The notes beneath the pieces are model-generated. The model was given only the letters and a program-made list of their open reading frames with translations. It was not told where the DNA came from and did not search any database. Positions 42,153-51,029 of a DNA stretch of 55,156 bases are shown here, piece after piece (position 1 is the stretch's first letter; every line of letters begins with the position of its first letter). Source of the DNA: Pseudomonas sp. Bout1 (lineage in GTDB: Bacteria; Pseudomonadota; Gammaproteobacteria; Pseudomonadales; Pseudomonadaceae); the NCBI RefSeq assembly GCF_034314165.1, contig NZ_JAVIWK010000002.1, positions 1 to 55,156 on the forward strand, read 5' to 3'. The position numbers and the translations under genes were made by a program.

Positions 42153-42845
42153 ATGTGTGGTCGATTCGTGATGTCAGATCCATGGATGAATACGTTCATG
42201 AACTTGACCCGCAAGGCGAGCTATTCGCTCAGGTCGATAAGACACCCATACAGCGCTACAACATTGCACCCGGTATGTTCAAGTGATTCACGTAGACCCG
42301 GACGGGCCACACATCAGCTCTGTTCACTGGGGTTGGAAACGTGAGGTGCAGTGGCCTAAACCGAGGATCGTGCAACCTATCAATGCGCGTATCGAAACGA
42401 TTGCGAAAGGCCGCTTCTACAAGACCCTTTTCCCAGATCACCGCGCCTTAATCCCTGCCGATGGCTGGTATGAATGGGTACGTGACGAACTTGATGAAAA
42501 GAAGAAACAACCCTTCTTCATCCGCTTGAAGTCGCACAAGCCTATGTTTTTTGCAGGGTTGGCTCAGGTGCAGCAAGGCGAGTCACCCGACGAACCTCCC
42601 GGATTTTTGATCATCACCGGGGATTCAGATTCAGGGATGCTCGATGTACACGACCGACGCCCAGTCGTTCTGACCCCTGAACTCGCTCGCGAATGGCTTC
42701 AACCAAACCTGACGAAAGACCGTGCAAAGGAAAATAGCCAAGGATCTTGGCCAACCCGCGGATGATTTTGAGTGGTATCCAGTTTCAAAGGATTGTCGGC
42801 AACGTAAAAAACAAGGGCGAATACCTCATCAAATCCGTTGATTGA
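42153..42845 (+). pseudogene. Decayed SRAP (HMCES/YedK-like) gene
   Basis: The gene opens MCGRFVMSDPW, the hallmark with catalytic Cys2 that crosslinks abasic sites. The frame then shifts to YVHELDPQGELFAQVDKTPIQRYNIAPGMFK, shifts again to VIHVDPDGPHISSVHWGWKR...INARIETIAKGRFYK...ALIPADGWYEWV...DVHDRRPVVL, and shifts twice more near the end (AKDLGQPADDFEWYPVS, then VGNVKNKGEYLIKSVD). All family motifs are recognisable but at least four single-base shifts make it non-functional. Confidence 0.85.
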
Positions 42846-42887
42846 ATAGTGTTCACCAAACGACCGTTTTCTGAACACTTTCAAAAC

Positions 42888-42911
42888 GCTCGGGCAACCG
42901 GGCATTTTTTT
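42888..42911 (+). terminator. Rho-independent terminator
   Basis: GCTCGG-GCAA-CCGGGC followed by ATTTTTTT. A GNRA loop closes the 6-bp stem. It ends the par-side transcript. Confidence 0.85.
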
Positions 42912-43004
42912 AAGCTTGAGTGTCCAGAAACCCATAAACCTAACAGTGTCAAGTAAACGTGTCAGAATATGACCTTCTGATCGATCACACGGCGGGAGCA
43001 ATTT

Positions 43005-43628
43005 ATGCGCGACATCAGCGACCATTCGACACCGGATTTAATCGCTGGGGGGATACGCATCGGCTACGCCCGAGTCAGCAAGCAGGATCAAAATCTTGAT
43101 CTTCAAACCGACGCGCTCAAAGCCGCAGGCTGCACCCGGATCTACAAAGAGAAAATTACCGGAGCAAAAGCCAAGGCCCCGCGACCCGAACAAGAGAACA
43201 TGGTCAAAGCTCTACGCCGTGGGGATACCGTTGTCGTTTGGCAACTGTCTCGCCTTGGCCGTGATCTTCAAGAGTTAATCAGCCTAGTGAACCTCTTCCA
43301 GCAAATGGGAGTGACGTTCGAAGTGATCACCGAGAACTACGACACCTCAACTGCCCAGGGCAAATTCATGCTTGGCATGTTCGCATCCCTGGCCGCCTAT
43401 GAACGTGATCGACTCATTGAGCGAACGCATGCCGGACTTGCAGCAGCTCGGGCACGCGGTCGCGTTGGAGGCCGTAAACCGAAGATCGGAGACAAGGAGC
43501 GCAACGAGATTGCCATTTTGTTAGCCAATCCCCGCATGACAGTGAAAGACGTTGCCGCCAGGTACGGCGTCAGTCGCACGACTATTTACAAGCACTGCCC
43601 TGTGAGTGAGCCAGTCGGAAGTGACTGA
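43005..43628 (+). CDS. Serine resolvase, plasmid multimer resolution
   Basis: This 207-residue serine recombinase starts its catalytic domain at IRIGYARVSKQDQNLDLQTD (nucleophile serine in ARVS). It has WQLSRLGRDLQEL, ASLAAYERDRLIERT and a C-terminal HTH VKDVAARYGVSRTTIYKHC. It stands alone next to the origin, without a transposase, so multimer resolution is its likely role. A res site would be in the 90 bp upstream after the terminator. Confidence 0.9.
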   Translation: MRDISDHSTPDLIAGGIRIGYARVSKQDQNLDLQTDALKAAGCTRIYKEKITGAKAKAPRPEQENMVKALRRGDTVVVWQLSRLGRDLQELISLVNLFQQMGVTFEVITENYDTSTAQGKFMLGMFASLAAYERDRLIERTHAGLAAARARGRVGGRKPKIGDKERNEIAILLANPRMTVKDVAARYGVSRTTIYKHCPVSEPVGSD

Positions 43629-44252
43629 CTAGCGAAGGCGCAGCCGTAGTCTGTCGGGCGCTTCCGACTGGCCGCTGCCGCAGGCGACTTTGACGGCCTA
43701 TCAGCAACACCAGAGTGGGAGGTAATTGAGATCATAAGAAGGATGACTTCAAACCCCTTGATTTACACGGCCTCCAGAGGCGTTGGTAGCTCACTATATG
43801 GCCTAGGGTTAGGCCAGTTGATGCACTAGGGTGGTCCTCAGTTGGTGGTCTACCCTAGGTCACAGTTGGTGACCTACCCCCCTGAATGATCTACCCCTAG
43901 GTCATCCGTGCTCGATGGCCTGCAAAGTTGCTCATTAGAGAGCAAATATGATCCACCCCTAGGCCATTGTTTGACCTACCCCTAGATCATCCATGCTCGT
44001 TGGGAAACAAAGCTTGCTCGATAACAAGCAGGAATGACCTACCCCTAGGTCACAGTGTGACCTACCCCTAGGTCACAGTGTGACCTACCCCTGGGCCATA
44101 TTTGCTCGATAACGAGCAAATATGATCTACCCATTGAGTTTGGATGTGGGATAAGATGCGGCTTATCAAGCAAATTTGCTTGATAACGAGCAGGTATGAC
44201 CTACCCCTAGGTCACAGTATGACCTACCCCCCCTTTAGCTGAGTGAGGCCGG
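43629..44252. other. Iteron-type origin of replication
   Basis: 624 bp without genes. About ten copies of an 18-bp palindromic iteron, best form TGACCTACCCCTAGGTCA, lie between 43845 and 44240. Three run in tandem at 23-bp spacing (44035, 44058, 44081). Interleaved is a second family, TTGCTCGATAACGAGCAA-like, near 43935, 43996-44028, 44102-44120 and 44175-44191. A perfect 24-bp palindrome spans 44163-44186. The region directly precedes the putative initiator gene. Confidence 0.85.
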
Positions 44253-44819
44253 ATGAAAGACGAAGACAAAGAGGTGCGGAATTTACATCAGCCAGCCCCT
44301 AGAGGGACATGGGTGCAGACAGAACGTGCAGCTCATGAAGCGCTGGCCGTACTGATTGCCGAAGCCCCTCGGGCAGCTCAGCTGCTGCATGTGCTCATTG
44401 CGAATATGGACAAAAGCAACGCGCTAATAGCCAGCCATGCAACGCTTGCACAGCTATCGGGAGTTTCGACCACCACCACCAAACGCGCTCTGCGTGTCCT
44501 GACCAAACAAGCATGGATACAAACCATCCAGCTTGGCGGCGACCGTGGCGGTGCCTTGGCCTATGTCGTAAACAGCCGGATAGCTTGGGCTGATAGTCGC
44601 GACAATCTCAAATACGCCCGATTCAATGCCCGCGTGCTGGTTTCGTCTGCCGATCAAGCTGACTTGGGTACTGGTGAACTGCGCGGCATTCCATCAGCTG
44701 ATAAAGGTGACATCCAAATGCCCCACGGCGAAGGACTGCCCCCACCTAATCAGGATAGTTTTGATGAATTGCTGCCAGACCTGCCAGCGATTCAACTGAC
44801 TAACAACGACCTCCAGTAA
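44253..44819 (+). CDS. Putative replication initiator (winged helix)
   Basis: The 188-residue protein follows the iterons by 13 bases past the last repeat-like segment. Its core (LLHVLIANMDKSNALIASHATLAQLSGVSTTTTKRALRVLTKQAWIQTIQ) is a winged helix-turn-helix with a beta-wing GGDRGGALAYVVNS, similar in plan to RepL-type initiators. Function is inferred from the iterons next to it and from lack of another rep candidate. The ribosome site is GAGG, four bases from the start. Confidence 0.75.
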   Translation: MKDEDKEVRNLHQPAPRGTWVQTERAAHEALAVLIAEAPRAAQLLHVLIANMDKSNALIASHATLAQLSGVSTTTTKRALRVLTKQAWIQTIQLGGDRGGALAYVVNSRIAWADSRDNLKYARFNARVLVSSADQADLGTGELRGIPSADKGDIQMPHGEGLPPPNQDSFDELLPDLPAIQLTNNDLQ

Positions 44820-44832
44820 GGAGGATTGGCCA

Positions 44833-45321
44833 ATGAGCGCAAAGACAAGATCAATCCCCGGCTTTGATGGCGAACGTACCGCCGTTGATGTCTACCTGGC
44901 TAAACACCGGCCTCAGAATCAAGAGACTGTCGGAAAGGGTTACCCCTTCAATCCGACGCTGCGCGAGAATTTTTCAACAACTGCCAATGAGTACCGCGAA
45001 CCACTGGAAACGGAAGATTGGTGGGGCTTGCCCTACATCGAAACGTATTCGTGGGAACAGAGCGAAGCACACGACCGCAGGGTTCAAGGCTGTCACCGCG
45101 CAGAGGGTAACGAGTTCGCAATCAGCGACGATGAGCTAAACGCCAAATTGGCCAAAAGCAGGCCTACTTCTAGGAGTTGTATCCGGAAGGGAAGCTGTAC
45201 AACGTCCTCTGTCTGGACGGCGGCGCATGGGATCGACCTACAGACTGGGGCACATTCCCGACGCTCGATGAAGCGCTTGAGTGCTGTGAGCTTGGGCCAG
45301 TACGAAGACGCGAAAAATAAA
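44833..45321 (+). pseudogene. Damaged unknown gene after rep
   Basis: ATG 44833 opens SAKTRSIPGFDGERTAVDVYLAKHRPQ and runs normally through EDWWGLPYIETYSWEQSE. Later the protein-like frame shifts and contains a stop: KQAYF-stop-ELYPEGKLYNVLCLDGGAWDRPTDWG...TLDEALECCELGPVRRREK. The C-terminal module (LDGGAWDRPTxWGTF) resembles small plasmid proteins I have seen without function. It is probably inactive as a full-length product. Confidence 0.55.
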
Positions 45322-45427
45322 AGCAGGAGCGGAGGGGGTGAAACCCGCGCCCGGCAAGGCTAACGGGTCTCTTTGGCTCTGCGAAGGAGCGCAAGGCCGC
45401 AGTATATCAAAACGCTTTGGAACAGCA

Positions 45428-45565
45428 ATGAGCGACATCGCTCCAATCCACCGCTCGTACGTACGCTGTAAGTTGCACGAGACACAGTCCCCCGGTTCGG
45501 TTGGTGACGTCATCCTTCCCATCGAAATGGAGAACAGAGTAACCGCGGATTTACGGAGTCTTTAG
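45428..45565 (+). CDS. Small ORF after CTGCGAAGGAG, uncertain
   Basis: A 45-codon frame (MSDIAPIHRSYVRCKLHETQ...) starts 40 bases after a CTGCGAAGGAG segment like those in the leader RNAs, but the hairpin is absent here. No family is recognised and it may not be a gene. Confidence 0.3.
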   Translation: MSDIAPIHRSYVRCKLHETQSPGSVGDVILPIEMENRVTADLRSL

Positions 45566-45748
45566 GACGCTTTCCAACGCATTCACGATTCGACTGCTAG
45601 AGTTCATAGGCTCTTGATAAGCAGGTTTTCGAACGACGGAACGCCTGACACTGCATTTGAGCAAAGCAATTACCCATGTGAGGGCGTGGGACCGCTTACG
45701 TCCATTACCTGCTTGAGTAGAACGCTGGGACAACTGAACGGAGAAGCA

Positions 45749-45997
45749 ATGATGGACGAGCGAAAAATCAAAGAGGCCGCTTATGCTCTTTGGGAGCAAG
45801 ACGGCAAACCTAATGGCCAAGACTTGGAACATTGGTTCAAAGCGAGCAGTAGCCTTGGAAATGACTCTCAAGAAGATGGGCAAGGTTCATCTTTGGGCGA
45901 AGAAACGCAAGATGTGGCCTTGTCAGATCATCTCGCGAACGACGAGAACGGTAAGCCTGAGGCCACCGCTAAGAAATCCCAAAGCAAAAAAGAATAG
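45749..45997 (+). CDS. DUF2934-like small protein
   Basis: The 82-residue product starts MMDERKIKEAAYALWEQDGKPNGQDLEHWFKA, the DUF2934 motif, followed by an acidic, low-complexity tail (ATAKKSQSKKE at the end). Ribosome site GGAG. Function of the family is unknown. Confidence 0.75.
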   Translation: MMDERKIKEAAYALWEQDGKPNGQDLEHWFKASSSLGNDSQEDGQGSSLGEETQDVALSDHLANDENGKPEATAKKSQSKKE

Positions 45998-46124
45998 AAT
46001 TCGATGCGATTTTCCGAATTTATTCTGGAAAATTTCGCGCTATTTTTACACGCTAGGGGAGCGCTTCGCGAGCGCAATGCCGACGCCCCCCCGGCAATGG
46101 ATCCTGTAGGTTAAGAATCACACG

Positions 46125-47023
46125 ACTGTGTTGACGACCGTGTAGAACTGCTGCGGTTATTGGTTGAGGCTAATCAGCAGCTCGTGTTGGCCACCTTATC
46201 AGCTCGGGAATTGCGCCAATACCTAGTACAGCTGAGAAATCTGATTTGTTTCATGAGGTGCGTGAAGCGAATGAGCAGCTAGTCATTTCTGCCCTACATG
46301 CACACAAGCTTCAGGCCCATGCCGAGCATGCATTGGCTAAGCAAAGAAATGCCTTGGCGTCCGTGGCTCATGAGATGCGTAATCCTTTGACGCCGATCAG
46401 CATGCTAGCTTAGAGGATGGTGCGGACGCCACGCGAAAAACTTCCTGAAATGTGCGCACTGATCCAGGACCAGGTGAAACACTTGTCACGCATGATCGAA
46501 GATTTGCTTGATGTTTCCCGGGCGAGTAGTGGCAAATTACGGCTCAACTACGCACATGTCGACCTCATCTGTATTCTCCGTCAAGCGATCGATGCATGCA
46601 GTCCATTGATGGCCGCGAAGAGCTTGCAATGTGAAGTGGATATTCCTGACGGGCCATTGATCGCGAATGGTGATTTCATCAGAGTTTCGCAGTCTTCACC
46701 AATGTCCTCACTAATGCTGCCAAGTACACACAAGGTTCTGGACTAGTCAGAATTATAGCTACAGCTGATATAGATCGGCTCAAGATCGTGGTATCCGACA
46801 ACGGCATCGGGATTTCTTCAAAGTCCCTTCCGTTAATTTTCGACGCGTATGTACAGGATGCTCGAGCTATCGGCTTCAATGGTACAGGATTAGGAATTGG
46901 GCTCACGGTTGTCCGTGAGCTGGTTGATGCCCCACGCTGGAACTGTCACTGGAAGCAGCGAAGGGCAGGGAAAAGGCAGTCAATTCACCCTCATTTTCTC
47001 GCTACTAAACCCGCTAAAATAAA
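46125..47023 (+). pseudogene. Decayed sensor histidine kinase
   Basis: All kinase boxes remain but across several frames. These are the H-box LASVAHEMRNPLTPISMLA followed by a stop, RMIEDLLDVSRASSGKLRL, the N-box as FTNVLTNAAKYT in a shifted frame, IVVSDNGIGISSKSLPLIF and GTGLGIGLTVVRELV, then a further shift to GTVTGSSEGQGKGSQFTLIF. It cannot make a working kinase. It is the left edge of a cluster of signalling genes at 46-52 kb. Confidence 0.85.
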
Positions 47024-47176
47024 AACTTGCGCGCCATCCCACCAGACGACAAGCAGCCTTTACAGGTGACGCGTCTCCGCCACCGAACGGGCACGCGCGT
47101 GGTGAAGTGCAATGCAAACGTCTAGTCAGTGCTGACGCAGTGAGGTGGTCAGGTACGGTGCAATTTCCAACAAGCG

Positions 47177-47471
47177 GCCTGCGCACCGTCCTGCAGGGCG
47201 GTTTGCTCACCCATCCGCGAGTTACCAGGTGGCTCGCCGTCATCGTTTGGTAGCGCACGCCCCGATGTTCTATCCGCCGCTGTGCCTTGCCTGCAAGGTG
47301 CTTTCGCGACATATCCTCGGGCGATGAAACTGCCCTCCGGTATTCCACGACACCTTGCACGCGGCCCGTCTCTGGATAGAACGGGCTTACCGCGACCAAC
47401 CGAAGCCGACGAGCAGATCCACCACCGGCAGCGCGCTCCAATGCGAAGGGGGTTTGAGGCTCGCTGCGCGT
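47177..47471. repeat. 491-bp repeat, copy 3 (3' part)
   Basis: This matches about 12946-13240 of copy 1 with scattered substitutions (for example CGACATATCC for CGGCATATCC). It is cut off just before the Tn3-like end at 47476. The GTTCTATCC/GGATAGAAC and TGCAAGGTG/CACCTTGCA pairs are kept. Confidence 0.85.
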
Positions 47472-47475
47472 GTTA

Positions 47476-47513
47476 GGGGCGAATAGAGGAAACGGAAATT
47501 TGAGTACGCTAAG
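47476..47513 (+). repeat. Orphan 38-bp Tn3-type inverted repeat
   Basis: Starts GGGGCGAATAGAGGAAACGG and ends TACGCTAAG, of the same group as the repeats at 2347 and 10671; the inner neighbour TGTCAGGTTGAGG is also shared with 10718. GGGG is on the left, so the element extends right. It is preceded by TGTTA; I found no facing repeat before 51849. Confidence 0.75.
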
Positions 47514-47923
47514 CGCTCTGCGCTGTCAGGTTGAGGTCGTAGAGGTGAATGCCGATGGGACGGAAGCCGGAGATGGCAGTCCCTTTCATCGGAAATTATC
47601 CATTAAGTTGACGTCAATATTATGTTGTCTCGTAGGCTGATGTTAGAATGCCACCTTCCATGAGGCCACGCTCCCAATAAAACCCGTCCGATACATCTAT
47701 GGAACCTATGAAACGGCTGTTTTTTCAGTGCCGAGTACGCTGGCAAGCGTAAGCACCCCTTGCGACCAAATGGATCGGATCGGATCGGATCGGGTCTGGT
47801 GCTGGAAGGGCTTGATCGATGATCAAGATGTTTTTTGAGAAAATTGGGTTTTTCATGGTGCCTCATCAAGAGCAATTCTAGAGATCCTTAGATAGGAGAC
47901 TCTACTTCAGGGTGGTATTTTGA
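47514..47923. other. Non-coding gap inside Tn3-like remnant
   Basis: 410 bp without a convincing gene. It includes a short tandem repeat of GGATC (47772-47795). Composition shifts to AT-rich at the right, continuing into the next gene. Confidence 0.4.
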
Positions 47924-48631
47924 TTGAAATTAAATGCAGTAATTTTTAAATTTGGATTAATAGTACAAGTCCTGGTGCTAGTAGCGTTTTTATTCCCGGA
48001 AACGGCCGTTGTGTTGTGCTCTGATAAAAATAACATAAATTTAAGCAGTGAATTAGGATCTAATTTTAATGAAGACAAAGCCTCTTTAAGGATGAAATCA
48101 AACGAACAAAATAGCTTCTTTTCGTTAATGTCACTAGAATTTTCAAGCTTAGAAAAAACATTAGACAACGCAGATTTTAAAAATACAGACTCTATGACCG
48201 CTTGGTTAAAGTACCTGTTGGTAGCCGGTGGCTTGATGGGGCTAGTGGGATTGCTAATGATGGCTCTCCGCAGAAAAAAAACAAGAAGCATTATATCTGT
48301 AAAGCCATTCCATCTATGCTCTTTGAATCCGGTACTAGTGCCGTTATCGTATCAACCCTGCAATCAATGCGACACATTAATTAAGTATTCAAAAAATACC
48401 AAACATTTGTCAAGAATCTCGGAAATATGGGTGATAGAGATTACCATATTGAGCGCATTTGAGCGTAAGAAATCTGCAGCAGCGATTAAGGGGATGAAAC
48501 TGCCGGTTATACGACTGGAAAATAATTTTATTATTGTTGGACCTTACAAAAGAAAGTTAGAAGCAGCGAAAGTAGTAGGTGATCTATATGAATCTCACAA
48601 TGTAAGAGGCTGGTTAACACCGGGTAACTGA
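47924..48631 (+). CDS. SPOR-domain-like membrane protein
   Basis: The frame opens with TTG at 47924, giving 235 residues; the true start is uncertain. An N-terminal hydrophobic stretch (FGLIVQVLVLVAFLFPETAVVL) and a second segment (WLKYLLVAGGLMGLVGLLMMAL) flank a periplasmic region. The C-terminus VIRLENNFIIVGPYKRKLEAAKVVGDLYESHNVRGWLTPG resembles a SPOR fold. The coding sequence is much more AT-rich than the plasmid backbone, suggesting separate origin. Function unknown. Confidence 0.55.
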   Translation: MKLNAVIFKFGLIVQVLVLVAFLFPETAVVLCSDKNNINLSSELGSNFNEDKASLRMKSNEQNSFFSLMSLEFSSLEKTLDNADFKNTDSMTAWLKYLLVAGGLMGLVGLLMMALRRKKTRSIISVKPFHLCSLNPVLVPLSYQPCNQCDTLIKYSKNTKHLSRISEIWVIEITILSAFERKKSAAAIKGMKLPVIRLENNFIIVGPYKRKLEAAKVVGDLYESHNVRGWLTPGN

Positions 48632-49033
48632 TAAAACAAACATATACAAACTAGAAAAACCATTTTTTAACCGACGCTTATCATTATGTCGCATATTTCT
48701 ATCAATAAACTTAAATAAAATACCCAGGCTAAGTCATCCACTGACGTGGTTTATCATATTTTTTAATCGGCTTCGATCTTCATCGGGGACGATGGTTTGA
48801 AGTCTAACTGTTTTGAGTGGGCAGACGGAAACTGGTACGTTTTTTGCTTGCGGCTATGAAGGCGCCAATTTAAAGGCTCACAAGAGAAAGCTACAGATGG
48901 TTCATGTTTTAAGCGCCTCCCAGGTCGCCTAGGCGGAACATAAAAATCGAGCTTTCCCACAATCAGATCAGAAAGTGTTTTGTAGCCCATCTCGAAGACA
49001 GAAGCGGCCACCACTGAGACTAGGAGTACGAAA
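48632..49033. other. Gap with a short coding remnant
   Basis: 400 bp; a fragment reading IFIGDDGLKSNCFEWADGNWYVFCLRL ends near 48860 but has no start. The last part has AGGAG before the fleN-like start. No complete gene. Confidence 0.4.
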
Positions 49034-49863
49034 ATGAGCCGCATGTATCCAGTGCAGGTCATTGCTGTGACAGGAGGCAAAGGTGGCGTCGGTAAGACGA
49101 ATGTAGCAGTAAATCTGTCATTGGCATTGGCCGAGCGCGGTCGGCAGATCATGTTGCTCGATGCTGATCTCGGTCTGGCAAATGTCGATGTTTTACTCGG
49201 GTTAGCCCCCTCCCAAAACCTTGCCGACGTGATTAAGGGGCGGTGTGAACTGCGGGATGTGATCCTGCAAGGCCCTCGCGGAATCAGCATCGTTCCTGGC
49301 GCTTCGGGCTGCCAAAGCATGACTCACTTAACGCCAGGTCAGCACGCGGGAATAATTCAAGCCTTTAATGATATCGACAAAAAAATTGACGTGCTTGTCA
49401 TCGACACGGCCGGCGGCATAGGTAGCTCGGTTATCAGTTGTATCCGTGCATCCCGCGAAGTGTTAATGGTCGTGTGTGATGAGCCCACTTCAGTTACCAA
49501 CACCTATGCGATGATAAAAATGCTCAGCCAGTCTTACGGCATGAATCGTTTCCGCATACTCGTTAACATGACACAGAGCCCCCAAGAAGGACCCAACCTT
49601 TTTGCTAGGTTGGCCCGTGTTACCAATCTTTTTCTGGACGTGAGCTTACAATATGTTGGTGCCGTACCTTATGATGAATGCATGCGCAAGGCTGTGAAAA
49701 AACAGCGTGCTGTATACGATGCTTTTCCTCGTTCTCAGTGCTCCTTGGCATTTAAGGCTATCGCAAAAAAATAGATGTTTGGCCATTACCAGAGAACCCG
49801 TGTGGGCACTTGGAATTTTTTGGTGAGCGACTGTTAGCTTCTCCAATGCGGAGAGAACTGTGA
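49034..49863 (+). pseudogene. fleN: FleN-like MinD/ParA ATPase, frameshifted near the end
   Basis: FleN is the cytosolic antiactivator that binds FleQ and limits flagellar number in Pseudomonas. This copy begins MSRMYPVQVIAVTGGKGGVGKTNVAVNL (deviant Walker A) and keeps LLDADLGLANVDVLLGLAPS, DVLVIDTAGGIGSSV and VVCDEPTSVTNTYAMIKML, plus MNRFRILVNMTQSPQEGPNLFARL. The frame stops at 49774 after FKAIAKK. One base on, after a run of seven A (49765-49771), the usual tail DVWPLPENPCGHLEFFGERLL continues to a stop at 49863. Thus 246 residues are intact and about 29 are lost, unless slippage or a base-calling error at A7 restores them. The main fold should still form. Confidence 0.85.
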
Positions 49864-49928
49864 GTTATAGTTTAGGTCTGTAACCGTATTTAATTGATTA
49901 ACATAGTGATGGTAATTTCGAGGTTGAG

Positions 49929-50315
49929 TTGAATAAAAATATGAAAATCCTTATCGTTGATGACTTTTCAACAATGCGACGGATCATAAAAAATTTGTTG
50001 CGCGATATTGGATTCATTAACACGTTTGAGGCAGATGACGGAACGACTGCACTACCGATGCTGCAAAAAGGTAGCTTCGATTTTCTAATCACTGATTGGA
50101 ATATGCCGGGTATGTCCGGTATTGATCTTTTGAATTATGTGCGTGCTGATGAGCGTATCAAATATCTCCCGGTTCTAATGGTGACAGCCGAAGCTAAACG
50201 TGAGCAGATCATTAAGGCCGCCGAAGCTGGAGTGAACGGTTACGTAATCAAGCCCTTCACGGCACAAGTCTTAAAGGAAAAAATTGAGAAGATTTTCGAG
50301 CGCATTAATAATTAA
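49929..50315 (+). CDS. cheY: CheY chemotaxis response regulator
   Basis: This is a single receiver domain that binds the flagellar motor when phosphorylated. It starts [25 protein letters not shown] (ATG 49941; a TTG at 49929 with GAGG upstream adds four residues). The phospho-acceptor aspartate is in [14 protein letters not shown], the threonine in [13 protein letters not shown] and the lysine in [18 protein letters not shown], all as in Pseudomonas CheY. It appears intact. No other chemotaxis genes are present, so it would act on the host motor. Confidence 0.93.
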   Translation: MNKNMKILIVDDFSTMRRIIKNLLRDIGFINTFEADDGTTALPMLQKGSFDFLITDWNMPGMSGIDLLNYVRADERIKYLPVLMVTAEAKREQIIKAAEAGVNGYVIKPFTAQVLKEKIEKIFERINN

Positions 50316-50396
50316 GCTGTATCGCCAGTTAGCGAAGCTGCCATAGCCTGACACTGAATTGGCGGCTCCATAACGAGAGATTGGGAAGTTGAGCTT

Positions 50397-50780
50397 ATGC
50401 ATCCTAGGGTATTGCTGATTGAGGACAATGAAATTTTGCGCTTTTTGATCGCTGATGCGCTGTCATTGATCGACGCGCACGTGACCGAGTGCTCCACGGC
50501 TGATGATGCTCTGCTGGCCCTTGCGCTGGGGAAAAACGCATCGATCGACTTGGTATTGACTGATATCCGTATGCCTGGCGACCTAAATGGCTTCGAACTA
50601 GCCAAAATCATCTGGACACGGTGGCCGCAAATTCCCGTTATATTGACCTCGGGTGACACGCGCGTGTCCCGCGACCAATTGCCTGCGCACTCGACTTTCA
50701 TGGTCAAGCCCTGGACGTTGGATCAACTTTACCAAGTGATCGGTGAACGACTGCAGAATGTACCGTCCGAATCGTCTTAA
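50397..50780 (+). CDS. Stand-alone response-regulator receiver
   Basis: This 127-residue receiver domain starts HPRVLLIEDNEILRFLIADALSL and has phospho-acceptor aspartate in DLVLTDIRMPGDLNGFELAK, the threonine/serine switch in VILTSGD and lysine in FMVKPWTLDQLYQVI. No output domain. Its partner kinase may be the one now decayed at 46125. It lies 80 bp after cheY. Confidence 0.88.
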   Translation: MHPRVLLIEDNEILRFLIADALSLIDAHVTECSTADDALLALALGKNASIDLVLTDIRMPGDLNGFELAKIIWTRWPQIPVILTSGDTRVSRDQLPAHSTFMVKPWTLDQLYQVIGERLQNVPSESS

Positions 50781-51029
50781 ATTGATGTGGAAAGGCACCC
50801 GCACCCAAGTGCTTGGCCTTGTCTGATGAACGAGCCCTGTGGTCAAACAGCAGTGGTGCGACCGAAGCGCCTACGAACCGGGTGTCGTATGTAAGACTCA
50901 AAGTTACCCAAGGGTGTCATCATAGATGGTTCGAACAGACTGCGACGTGTGAAGGTATTTTTCCTACGATGATTTCGAGTCTGGTTTCAAAGCATAAATG
51001 AGCTATTTGCGTGAATAATGCCCTGTTGA

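Noticed and set aside
43845..44240. Regular repeats resembling a CRISPR array
   Set aside because: Repeats are themselves palindromic, irregularly spaced, with no unique equal-length spacers, and sit upstream of a rep gene; they are iterons.
45376..45427. Fifth leader RNA because of CTGCGAAGGAG
   Set aside because: The CGGCAA hairpin is missing and the following frame is weak; only the short segment matches.
47772..47795. Tandem GGATC repeat as a phase-variation tract
   Set aside because: Only four to five units, and not in a gene or clear promoter.
48763..49320. 185-residue minus-strand frame over the fleN start
   Set aside because: It overlaps the FleN-like gene on the opposite strand and has no recognisable features.
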